Positions 55,937 through 64,000 of a DNA stretch of 64,000 nt are shown one piece after another. The translations under genes were made by a program, and so were the position numbers. The first letter of the stretch is position 1, and every line of letters starts with the position of its first letter. The stretch is from Hortaea werneckii (taxonomy: Eukaryota; Ascomycota; Dothideomycetes; Mycosphaerellales; Teratosphaeriaceae). The notes below the pieces were generated by a model. The model made no database searches. It was given only the letters and a program-made list of their open reading frames with translations, and had not been told where the DNA came from. Where the stretch lies: NCBI GenBank assembly GCA_037044905.1, contig JBAOKB010000144.1:310001-374000 (forward strand), written 5' to 3'.

Positions 55937-58143
55937 ATGGCGGACGTCATGAGCCGGAAGGACCTCAAGACCATGGTGCCACAGCCAAAGGTCTACAAGA
56001 AGCCTCCTTACACCGTTGATGCGCCAGGCGCCAAGAAGGTCGACGGCGAGACTGTGCCGAAAAGGAACATCAGAACCGCAGACGAGCTGAAGACGACGCC
56101 TGACCCGGAGACAAACACCATTTTTGACATCTTGCGACGATCGAGCCAAAAGTATGGCAACGCGAAGGCGCTCGGAAAGCGCAAGCTCGTCAAGATGCAC
56201 GAGGAGACGAAGAAGATCAAGAAGATGGTGGATGGCAAGGAGCAAGAAGTAGACAAGAAGTGGCAATACTTTGAGCTGTCGCCATACGAATACTACTCCT
56301 TCACCGAATACGAGCAGCTGGCACTGAAGGTTGGCTCAGGGCTCAGATCATTGGGCATGAAGAGCGAAGACCGTGTCCATCTCTTTGCTGCAACGCACCC
56401 TCACTGGCTGGCCACCGCACACGGTGCGCTAAGTCAGAGCATGCCTATTGTAACTGCATACGACACACTTGGTGAGGAAGGTCTGAGCCACTCCCTCCAG
56501 CAGACCCATGCCAAAGCGATTTTCCTTGACCCACATCTTATGCAGAAGCTGGTAAACCCACTCAAGGAGGCTAAAGACATTCAGCACGTTGTATACAACG
56601 ACGATGATGCGCCAACAAGCAAGCAGGACCCGTCCCAGGTCCAGGAGTGGATCAACAAGTTGAAGGAGACCCATCCTCGTCTCACCGTCACAGCTTTTAG
56701 CGATCTTGTGAAGCAGGGTGAGAAGAACATGGTTGAACCCAACCCCGCCGAAGCCCGAGGACTTGTGCTGCATTATGTACACCTCTGGTTCTACAGGCAC
56801 ACCAAAGGGTGTCCTCCTTACCCACAAGAATGTTTTGGCTGCCATTGCAGGTGTCGACACTATCGTCGGACCTTACCTTGGCCCCGGCGATGGCCTCCTC
56901 ACATACCTGCCACTTGCCCACATTCTCGAGTTCGTCTTCGAGAACGCCTGCCTTTACTGGGGTGGTACCATGGGCTACGGTAACCCACGCACTATCTCCG
57001 ACAACAGCATGCGCAACTGCCGTGGTGACATTGCTGAATTCAAACCTACGATTCTGGTCGGTGTACCAGCTGTGTGGGAGACAGTCAAGAAGGGTATCAT
57101 GGGCAAAGTGGAGAAGATGAACCCGATCGTCAAGAACATGTTCTGGGGTGCGATGAGTGCCAAGACCTTCATGATGGCCAACTCTTCATACTTGCCGTTC
57201 TCTGGTATCGGCACCAGCGTCATGGACAGCGTTGTGTTCAAGAAGATTCAGGAAGCGACTGGCGGTCGCTTGCGCATCTGCATGAATGGTGGTGGACCGA
57301 TTGCCAAGGATACCCAGAAGTTTATCTCCATGGCGATTGCGCCAATGATTTCTGGATACGGTCTGACCGAGACTGCAGCTATGGGTGCACTCATGGATCC
57401 TCTCGCCTGGTCTGACAGCGCGCTTGGCGAGATGCCAGGATCTATTGAAATGAAATTGGTCGATTTCCCGGATGCTGGCTACTACAGCACCAACGACCCG
57501 CCGCAGGGTGAGATTTGGATTCGCGGTGCTTCCGTCACGTCTGGCTATCTCGACCTTGAGAAGGAGACTAAGGAGGGCTTTACGGATGATGGCTGGTTCA
57601 AGACTGGTGACATCGGAGAGTTTGACTCTGCTGGCCAGATCCGCATCATTGACCGCAAGAAGAACCTGGTAAAGATGGCGCACGGTGAATACATTGCCTT
57701 GGAGAAGCTCGAATCAATCTACAGATCCTCTCCGATTGTCGGCAACATTTGCGTCCACGCCGACCAGTCCAAGAACAAGCCCATTGCCATTGTGTTGCCA
57801 AACGAGGCCGCCCTGAAGAAGATCGCGGGCGAGAACGGCGTTGAGGGTAGCGGCCTCGAGGATCTGTGCCACAACAAGAAGATGAACCAGGCGGTGCTTA
57901 AGGAATGCAGAACTCCGGTAAGAAGGGTGGTCTTGCTGGTATGGAAATCATCGAAGGTGTTGTGCTCAGCGACGAAGAATGGACGCCTCAGAACGTATGT
58001 CAACCTTCATCCAGAATATGTTTGTCGTGTCAGCATGCTAACTTCTCACGTAGGGCCTCGTCACCTCCGCACAGAAGCTGAACCGTAAGGCTATCACCCA
58101 GAAGTACCAGGACCAGATTGACAAGGCCTACGGTTCCTCTTAA
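55937..58143 (+). CDS. Long-chain fatty acid-CoA ligase (Faa1/Faa4 type), two frame breaks
   Basis: I choose ATG 55937 (MADVMSRKDLKTMVPQ, good context CAACATGG). ATG 55856 is possible. Exon 1 ends at 57994, and a 59-bp intron (GTATGT..CGTAG) leads to exon 2, 58054-58143. Motifs are the AMP-binding P-loop IMYTSGSTGTPKGVLLTHKN, SGYGLTETAAMGAL, and DGWFKTGDIGEF. The C-terminal lysine region is RIIDRKKNLVKMAHGEYIAL. The enzyme activates C12-C18 fatty acids with ATP and CoA for lipid synthesis and beta-oxidation. Frame 1 breaks at the C run 56743-56746 (one C too many between EPN and PPKPEDLCC). It breaks again near 57906-57910 (one base missing between KEC and GKKGGLAGMEIIEG). With both corrections the sum is 716 codons and the end is KLNRKAITQKYQDQIDKAYG. 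Confidence 0.93.
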
Positions 58144-58364
58144 GCTCTTTACGGCCAGCGAACCGTACTAGTTGATACCGCCACTTTCTACATGCAGCAG
58201 AGGGGCGGACACTTTGACGAAAATTATGGGTAATGAATCAGCAGGCGTTGTTGGTGGTAGGGTCCAATAGCGTAGCGTTGTTGTAATTTGTACGTAGCGT
58301 GCGAACAAGCCTTGATACTTTCAACTCATTGCAAGCTTCTTCTCAACATGATGCTCTGCTACAT

Positions 58365-59096
58365 CTAGTCGGATGGTTTGTACTGCTCGTAATACGCCTG
58401 CATCTGCTTGACCTCTTCTTCTCTCCCGAGCTTTCTCATACCAGCGATCAGGTCGCTGAGGGTCAGCACTGCCATGACTGGGACACCCGTCTCCCTTCGC
58501 ACCTCGCCAATCGTGCTACCGCGGGGCTGGCCATCATCGCCCTGACCTGCCTTCTCACTCTCAGACGGCATCTTCTCTTGCCGGTCTACGGCAACAATGA
58601 TACCAACCAGCTGCCCTCCCTGCGAATTGATAATAGAAATCGCCTCCCTAATCGCAGTCCCCGCCGTCATCACATCGTCGATAATCACACACTGCTTCCC
58701 CTTCAAGCTCCCGCCAACCATCAACCCGCCTTCCCCATGGTCCTTGACCTCCTTGCGGTTGAAGCTATAGGCCACATCGCCATACTTCTTCTCGTCGATA
58801 TCGGCCAGCTTGTCGCAGACGGTGGCGGCGAGCGGGATGCCCTTGTACGCGGGCCCAAACAGCACGTCGAACCCGAAGGCCGGGTCCACCTGCGCCTGCG
58901 CGTGCAGCTGGCTCGCATACGCGCTGCTGATCGCCTTGATGAGTTTGGCGCGGCAGAAGAGGCCGCAGTTGACAAAGTACGGCGAGATCCGGTTGGACTT
59001 GAGCTTGTACGAGCCGAAGGTGAGGATGTCGGATTGGAGCGCCGTCTCGATCATTTCCGCTTTCCATTGCGGGATCTCATGGTTGCTGGCTGCCAT
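58365..59096 (-). CDS. ura5: Orotate phosphoribosyltransferase
   Basis: Single exon, 243 aa. It has the PRPP-binding loop CVIIDDVMTAGTAIREA at residues 136-152 and the family core SPYFVNCGLFCRAKLIKAIS and FGPAYKGIPLAATVCDKL. The enzyme transfers ribose-5-phosphate from PRPP to orotate, making OMP in pyrimidine synthesis in the cytosol. Its length is normal and the frame intact, in contrast to its neighbours on both sides. It is divergent from the cyclotransferase-like gene and convergent with the acyl-CoA synthetase gene. Confidence 0.96.
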   Translation of the reverse strand: MAASNHEIPQWKAEMIETALQSDILTFGSYKLKSNRISPYFVNCGLFCRAKLIKAISSAYASQLHAQAQVDPAFGFDVLFGPAYKGIPLAATVCDKLADIDEKKYGDVAYSFNRKEVKDHGEGGLMVGGSLKGKQCVIIDDVMTAGTAIREAISIINSQGGQLVGIIVAVDRQEKMPSESEKAGQGDDGQPRGSTIGEVRRETGVPVMAVLTLSDLIAGMRKLGREEEVKQMQAYYEQYKPSD

Positions 59097-59594
59097 CTTT
59101 GTTTCCTTGAGGGGAAAACTTGGTTTTTGTCCTTTTGATTTGGCGGTTTACTCAATGCTGGGTATCGCTGTTGGTCGTCGTCATTTTTTATCAGAAGCAG
59201 CTGCACGGCGATAACGGCCGCTTTCTCCGCTAGTCCAAACTTTGGGCTTTAGTCCAATGTCTGCTATTTGCGACATCACCCTTTGTCAAGTTACCGCCCT
59301 CTCGATCACTGATGTAAGATAGAGTGGGCGTTTGATAATACAGCCTTCAGAACTCTTGAAAAACGCTTATCGCCTGGCGCAAACACTCGGGAGTGTGATT
59401 TGATTAGTCGTTGCGTGAAAGCTGCCTTTGCGCAGTGCCACTTCCCCGAGTGAAACGACACAAACATCCAATCTGGGCGCACGTTCAAATCGAAGACTTT
59501 TTTTTTTTTCTGGGAGAGCTATAAAATGCTTTGCTGCCTGAGCCGAAGGAAGCAGAAGAGCTGGTTCCATCTGCAATCCGAGAAATCTGCAAGC
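59097..59594. promoter_or_regulatory. Divergent promoter region of the ura5 and cyclotransferase-like genes
   Basis: About 500 bases. A T-run lies at 59500-59510. No specific site is assigned. In-frame codons upstream of ATG 59595 exist but contain no better start. Confidence 0.4.
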
Positions 59595-60126
59595 ATGACA
59601 AACTGCACGAATCTGTACTTTGGCTATGGCTCCAATCTTTGGAAGGCCCAGATGCAATCGCGCTGTCCCACGTCAAAGTACCTCGGTATCGCCCGTCTGA
59701 ACGGCTATCGCTGGATCATAAACAAGCGCGGTTACGCCAATGTCGGGAGACTGAGAGCGAGAAGAAGGATGATGCGCATTCGTATGACGACGAGGTCTGG
59801 GGTCTCGTGTATAGCCTTGAGCAAGAAGACGAGGACAGACTTGACGGCAACGAAGGTGTGCCTGTAGCCTACACAAAAGAAGATCTGACGGTCGACTACT
59901 GGCCGGCGAAGAAAGATGGCAGCGCTCCCGATACAGAGGAGAAGCCTGCTCAGACCGAAATGCTTGTATACATCAATCGCGAGCTGACCAAGCCACATGA
60001 GCCGAAGGAGGAATACATTTATAGGATGAACATGGGGATTAAGGATGCTTTGAAGGAGGGATGCCTCAAGGCTATGTCGACGATGTCATGAGGGCGTACA
60101 TTCCGGATCGTGATGAGAAGATGTGA
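59595..60126 (+). CDS. Gamma-glutamylcyclotransferase-like protein, two frame breaks
   Basis: Start ATG 59595: NLYFGYGSNLWKAQMQSRCP carries the YGSN substrate loop of the family, followed by YLGIARLNGYRWIINKRGYA. The frame is lost at 59741-59746, where one base is missing, and resumes with DDAHSYDDEVWGLVYSLEQE, ending in DRLDGNEGVPVAYTKEDLTV. A second missing base at 60056-60061 moves the true end from the early TGA at about 60091 to PQGYVDDVMRAYIPDRDEKM, stop 60124-60126. Two added bases give 178 codons, a usual size. These enzymes release 5-oxoproline from gamma-glutamyl peptides (glutathione turnover); fungal AIG2-like members are less well defined, so the substrate is inferred. Confidence 0.82.
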
Positions 60127-60811
60127 AAGAGGCTGTGAGAAAGCAGGTGCGGATGTTAGAAGATTAGACACTTAATGTTGACGACTGCAATGATGGCTAT
60201 TTCAGAAGACTCATGCAGATCGCAGCGATACGTGGACCGGAAGCATTTCTGCATTTTTGTGAGACAACCTGTGGACCTACCTAGGTACGTGTCACATTCG
60301 CGCAATCGCAGGAATTAAAAGGCTTTCTTTGGCAGAAGGTATGAAGGCTCCAGTGGGTCCGACTGCGAGTGAGAGGATTCAGACCGGTAGTTCATAGAAC
60401 TGAATGTTGGCTTGGCTCTGCCGTTATTGACATAGCCTGCTCGATATGTGGACCCAGTAGACCACAATCTAGAATTGCTATAAGAATCGCAAAAATCGAA
60501 CGCACCTCATTGCTATACAGGCAGTATTGCTAAATGAAGGCACGATGTAGTAGCACTGAGAGCGAAAAAGCTAACGGGGATTTATAAGTATAGAGCGGTA
60601 TTGCTAGTCGGAGGATTCCTACCTCGAGTTCGAACTGTATACTGCTAGATGGACACTGGCGAGGCCATGGATTGGCGCACATGCCCCTTTGAACAGAGCC
60701 ATTATCGAGCCGAACCGAGACAAGAGGAGGTCAGATACTCTTTTCAGATACTTTTGATAAATAGCTTTTCATGTTTGTAGCTTTGACAGGGCTGACAGCT
60801 CGATGATATCT
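60127..60811. other. Intergenic, convergent 3' ends
   Basis: About 685 bases with no recognised gene. Confidence 0.4.
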
Positions 60812-61890
60812 TCAGATGACCTGCACCTCTCGCACCCTTCTGTCTTCACCAACTACCAATCGAAGCTGCTTCCCTTTGTCTTCAGAGAAAATGCCCTGCC
60901 TCAATACGTCGGTGTACAGCTCGTATGCAGGATAATCTGTGCGAGTCAGCGAATAGGTTAAAGCTCAATCGTTGGTCGCGGACTTACAGCCATTGACAAA
61001 ATTAACGACCTGCTCATCCGTCATTCCCGTGCCCTTTGAGGCTCGCAAAGCCGCCTCTTGTTGTAAACGCCAATTGTAGACGTACTGCGTGTCTTCCGCG
61101 TCACTGCTCTTGTGGTCAACAGTAAGTCTACGCTGCGTGTCATTTACAACTCACATCTGCATGAATGCACCGAATTGGTCCGTAAGAGCATCATATCCCT
61201 GAGCTTCTTGTTGATGAAGATGACATCTTCGAGCTTGAGCTTTCCAAGCTGTCCCTTATAGCTATCGCCGTTGCTCTCAAAGTCCGCCTTTGCGGCCTTC
61301 CATTTCTGTTCGACTTCAGAGTCACTCAAAGCACGGAAGCCTACACACCAGCCTTCGAAGATCACTACCTCAATAGGTGGCTGGCCTTCCACATTGACAG
61401 TGTCCCATTGACTTTGGGTCGTCGATCGCCGGCACCGGCAAAAGCGGATTTGTCGTAAGATGGGACTTTTATGTTAGTCTTCTTGTCAAGTAAAGACTGG
61501 AAAAGTTCAGCCCCAAGCTTCACATCGTGTGTGGATGGCTGCCCTCGATGTTGAACAAGCGGGTTAGTTGGATGTGCCTTTCCAAGGGCTTCTTGATCAT
61601 CATGTGGTAGATATAGATCGTCAATGGAGAGAACGACTGTGGGCAAGTTGTGTGGCGAAGAAGACAGAGTCGTGCTGAGCGTTGTGACCTTTTACGTCTC
61701 AGCAATGAGACTATGAAAAGCGCTGTTCACCTACTAATGTCGTCTTGCCAGCGCCCTGGACACCATTCAACCCTATGAAGAAGGGAGGCGGAGTCTGGCC
61801 TCTGGTGGTATAGCGATCACGATGTTGCTTGATATGGTGAAGTATAAAAGGCACACAGTGCTCAGACTTATCGTCAATGATCTCAGGCAT
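60812..61890 (-). CDS. TDA10: Tda10-like ATP-dependent kinase (P-loop, glycerate-kinase-like), two frame breaks
   Basis: Four exons: 61890-61735, 61688-61155, 61103-60988 and 60936-60812; the introns are 46, 51 and 51 bp. The start is MPEIIDDKSEHCVPFILHHI. The Walker A motif FFIGLNGVQGAGKTTLVTTL spans the first intron. It is followed by VVLSIDDLYLPHDDQEALGK, VIFEGWCVGFRALSDSE, and the C-terminal QYVYNWRLQQEAALRASKGT ending REVQVI. It resembles yeast Tda10 (YGR205W) and plant D-glycerate 3-kinase; the substrate is uncertain. Exon 2 needs two added bases: one in the A run at about 61411-61418 (between RRPK and WDTVNVEGQPP) and one near 61192-61198 (LRDYDAL expected). With these, all exon phases agree and the protein is 310 aa. 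The exact fit of phase supports both the indels and the introns. Confidence 0.82.
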
Positions 61891-62239
61891 GTTGCACAAT
61901 AAAATAAGTATACACACTTGCAGCCGTATACTTCACTCACAGGAGCTTTGAAGCGAAGTCCAATGGCTGGCTGATGACACAGCACCGACGTCGGCCTTGG
62001 CGAAGTGGCGTGACTCGGCTTTTCATTGGAGGCACTGCCGACTGAGTCCAAGGGTCCGCCAGCCCAGGATTGCGTCTTTTACCTCAAAGACAAAGTCATT
62101 CTTCCCTTACCCTGTGTACAATTAACACACCCCTACGTTCAGCTCGCTGCATCTTGAGCTCGCCCAATATTCTACCCAGGTAAACAAGACGACGAGGTCA
62201 CGCAGCTTAGCCCTCCAAAACTAGCTGCGATCCCATAGA
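61891..62239. promoter_or_regulatory. Divergent promoter region of the TDA10-like and cystathionine beta-lyase genes
   Basis: About 350 bases between two divergent starts. No specific site is assigned. Confidence 0.4.
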
Positions 62240-63556
62240 ATGGCTGCCCCTCCGAACGGTATTGGCAACGCCATGAAACACCTGGACCTCGACGGCCACG
62301 ACCTGCCGCCTTCACCGGCTCCTTCCAGCCCTAGCAATGGCCGCAAGTACGCGCTGGCCACCGAGCTGGTCTACACCGAAGGCAGCGACCAATACAACTC
62401 CAGCAGTGTTCCCATCTACCAGAGCGCGACCTTCAAAGGTGGTCCAGGCCAAGAATATGACTACACGCGCAGCGGGAACCCGACTAGGACGCATCTGGAG
62501 CGCCACATGGCCAAGATCATGAACGCAAACAGAGCGTTGGTGGTGAGCTCCGGCATGGGAGCATGCGACGTCATCACGAGGATATTGAAGCCAGGAGACG
62601 AGGTTGTGACGGGCGACGATCTGTACGGAGGCACCAACCGTCTGCTCACCTATCTGAAGCAAAACGGCGGTATCAACGTGCACCACGTGGACACGACGAA
62701 CTTGGACACGGTCAAGGCCGCTCTTACGGAGAAGACGGCTATGGTCCTTTTGGAGACCCCGACGAACCCTTTGATTAAGATCATCGACATTGCCAGCATT
62801 GCATCGGCTGCACACGCTGCCAACCCAGAGGCAGTCGTCGCGGTGGACAACACGATGATGTCTCCTTTCCTTCAGAACCCGCTGGACCTCGGTGCAGATG
62901 TCACTTACGAGTCGGGCACAAAATACCTGTCCGGACATCACGATGTCATGGCTGGTGTCATTGGCATCAACAACGCAGCGCTGGGCGACAAGTTCTTCTT
63001 CATGATCAACTCCACCGGCTGCGGTCTGGCACCCTTTGACTCCTGGCTCCTTTTGCGTGGCGTCAAGACGCTTGCTGTGCGCATGGAGAAGCAGCAGAGC
63101 AATGCCATGGCCCTTGCGAAGTTCTTGGAGAACCATGGATTCAAGGTGCGCTATCCAGGCCTGAAGTCGCATTCGCAGTATGCTCTACACTGGTCTCAAG
63201 CTCGTGGCGCTGGTGCAGTGCTCAGTTTCGAGACTGGTAGCATTGAGCTGTCTGAGCGCATTGTCGAGGCTACTAAGCTTTTCGGCATCTCCGTCTCCTT
63301 CGGATGCGTGAACAGCTTGATCAGCATGCCGTGCCGTATGTCCCATGCTTCAATCGACCCGGCAACGAGGAAGGAGCGTGCTCTGCCGGAGGACATCATC
63401 CGACTGTGTGTCGGCATTGAGGACCTTGGAGACTTGATCGATGATCTTTCGCAGGCGCTGGTGAGATCCGGTGCTGTGAAGCTCACGAAAGACGGGTTTA
63501 CTGCGAGGGATTTGGATGAGGCTGGGAAGACTAGACAGGTTGTCGACGAGCCATAG
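62240..63556 (+). CDS. Cystathionine beta-lyase (PLP-dependent)
   Basis: Single exon, 438 aa. It is a Cys/Met-metabolism PLP enzyme. YNSSSVPIYQSATFKGGPGQ and YDYTRSGNPTRTHLERHMA form the N-terminal active-site part. ALVVSSGMGACDVITRILKP and GDDLYGGTNRLL bind the cofactor phosphate, and YESGTKYLSGHHDVMAGVIG carries the PLP lysine, Lys228. It splits cystathionine into homocysteine, pyruvate and ammonia in methionine synthesis; the fungal genes are STR3 (yeast) and metG (Aspergillus). FGCVNSLISMPCRMSHASID near the C-terminus is typical. Cystathionine gamma-synthase or gamma-lyase is less likely because of the YALATELVYTEGSDQYNSSS start, but the three are hard to separate by eye. The frame is intact. 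Confidence 0.9.
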   Translation: MAAPPNGIGNAMKHLDLDGHDLPPSPAPSSPSNGRKYALATELVYTEGSDQYNSSSVPIYQSATFKGGPGQEYDYTRSGNPTRTHLERHMAKIMNANRALVVSSGMGACDVITRILKPGDEVVTGDDLYGGTNRLLTYLKQNGGINVHHVDTTNLDTVKAALTEKTAMVLLETPTNPLIKIIDIASIASAAHAANPEAVVAVDNTMMSPFLQNPLDLGADVTYESGTKYLSGHHDVMAGVIGINNAALGDKFFFMINSTGCGLAPFDSWLLLRGVKTLAVRMEKQQSNAMALAKFLENHGFKVRYPGLKSHSQYALHWSQARGAGAVLSFETGSIELSERIVEATKLFGISVSFGCVNSLISMPCRMSHASIDPATRKERALPEDIIRLCVGIEDLGDLIDDLSQALVRSGAVKLTKDGFTARDLDEAGKTRQVVDEP

Positions 63557-63853
63557 AAGGGGTTGACTGGGCTTAGAGAGTGGTTAGAATTACAATGCCT
63601 GAATCTTGATATACCTCAGCATTTTGACTCTTCCTTTGCATACTGCGATAAAAGACTGGAAATACTAGAGCCTTGTGAGATCTCTCGCCATAGGAGTAGG
63701 TATAATATAAGATATATAGAGCCATAGGAAGCGCACCGGCCGCTTTGCCAAGCCTGCCATTGAGCATCGCAGACGCGACTTCACGTTCTTTCAAGTGCAA
63801 CACGTGTCTGTAGACTTCCTTTCTAGGAAACCTGTACATACCTTGCCTGCACC

Positions 63854-64000
63854 ATGGCCGGACGCCTGCCATTCTTTTCTCATCTGTTGCTGGCTTGCAT
63901 CGCGGCCTTTGTGGGTGCAACAGCTGCTGCTGCTCAAGAGCCCATAGTACAACCCGGCTACAAGATCGGCCAGCCAATCCCCGTCTCCTGTCTCAATCGG
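63854..64000 (+). CDS. N-terminus of a secreted protein, cut by the window end
   Basis: The frame is open from ATG 63854 to the last base (49 codons). MAGRLPFFSHLLLACIAAFV plus GATAAAA is a clear signal peptide, with cleavage likely after the Ala run. The mature part begins QEPIVQPGYKIGQPIPVSCL. Similar starts occur in uncharacterised fungal secretory-pathway proteins, but too little is visible to name it. Confidence 0.65.
   Translation, partial: MAGRLPFFSHLLLACIAAFVGATAAAAQEPIVQPGYKIGQPIPVSCLNR

Noticed and set aside
1..64000. CRISPR arrays, rRNA, tRNA or bacterial-type operons
   Set aside because: No regularly spaced repeats, and no tRNA B-box or rRNA sequence that I could support. Gene structure is clearly eukaryotic.

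Overview
The window is about 64 kb of nuclear DNA from a filamentous ascomycete (Pezizomycotina). The gene content points to that group: a CreA-type repressor, a UapA/UapC-type purine permease, an Ecm11-domain protein, a HOS3-type deacetylase and a PDR transporter. Introns are short (about 46-130 bp) with GT..AG ends and CTRAY-like branch sites, and repeats carry RIP mutations. A Dothideomycete is my best guess from protein style; that is inference.

Layout, left to right. 1-18.5 kb: 3' end of a Bem1-like PX/PB1 scaffold, mitochondrial Hsp70 (SSC1), a Pns1 choline-transporter-like protein, a Sap30-like Sin3-binding protein, an unrecognised 476-aa protein, a three-exon 120-aa protein with a double-stranded-RNA-binding-like region, a uric acid/xanthine permease, and a dihydroxyacetone kinase reduced to the DhaK domain. 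18,508-28,537: one AT-rich LTR retroelement with 90-bp LTRs and a CAGGC target-site duplication. Inside are two 2,967-bp inverted copies of half of pol around a 791-bp spacer, all heavily mutated by RIP. 28.5-64 kb: L-rhamnose mutarotase, F-box protein, Ecm11-like protein, CreA, an Rkm5-like methyltransferase, Aurora kinase, Atp23, HOS3-type deacetylase, a small probable mitochondrial protein, a PDR-type ABC transporter, long-chain acyl-CoA synthetase, orotate phosphoribosyltransferase, a gamma-glutamylcyclotransferase-like protein, a Tda10-like kinase, cystathionine beta-lyase, and the start of a secreted protein.

Most genes are housekeeping or regulatory and do not form a biosynthetic cluster. 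Several are divergent pairs sharing a 0.3-0.5 kb promoter: F-box/ECM11, RKM5/Aurora, ATP23/HOS3, URA5/cyclotransferase and TDA10/cystathionine beta-lyase. CreA (carbon), a GATA-flanked purine permease (nitrogen), dihydroxyacetone kinase and rhamnose mutarotase give the left half a nutrient-use flavour, but nothing ties them into one pathway.

Two things stand out. First, the retroelement has an internal palindrome that keeps exact register at the four points I checked, an LTR that abuts the middle of the reverse transcriptase, and an extra coding-like stretch on the opposite strand. Second, seven genes between 32.5 and 61.4 kb read through only if about fourteen 1-2 base indels are assumed, while genes left of 31 kb need none. 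Because the list includes Aurora kinase, consensus error is more likely than mass gene decay. For those genes I give the extent of the inferred intact gene and state where each frame breaks.
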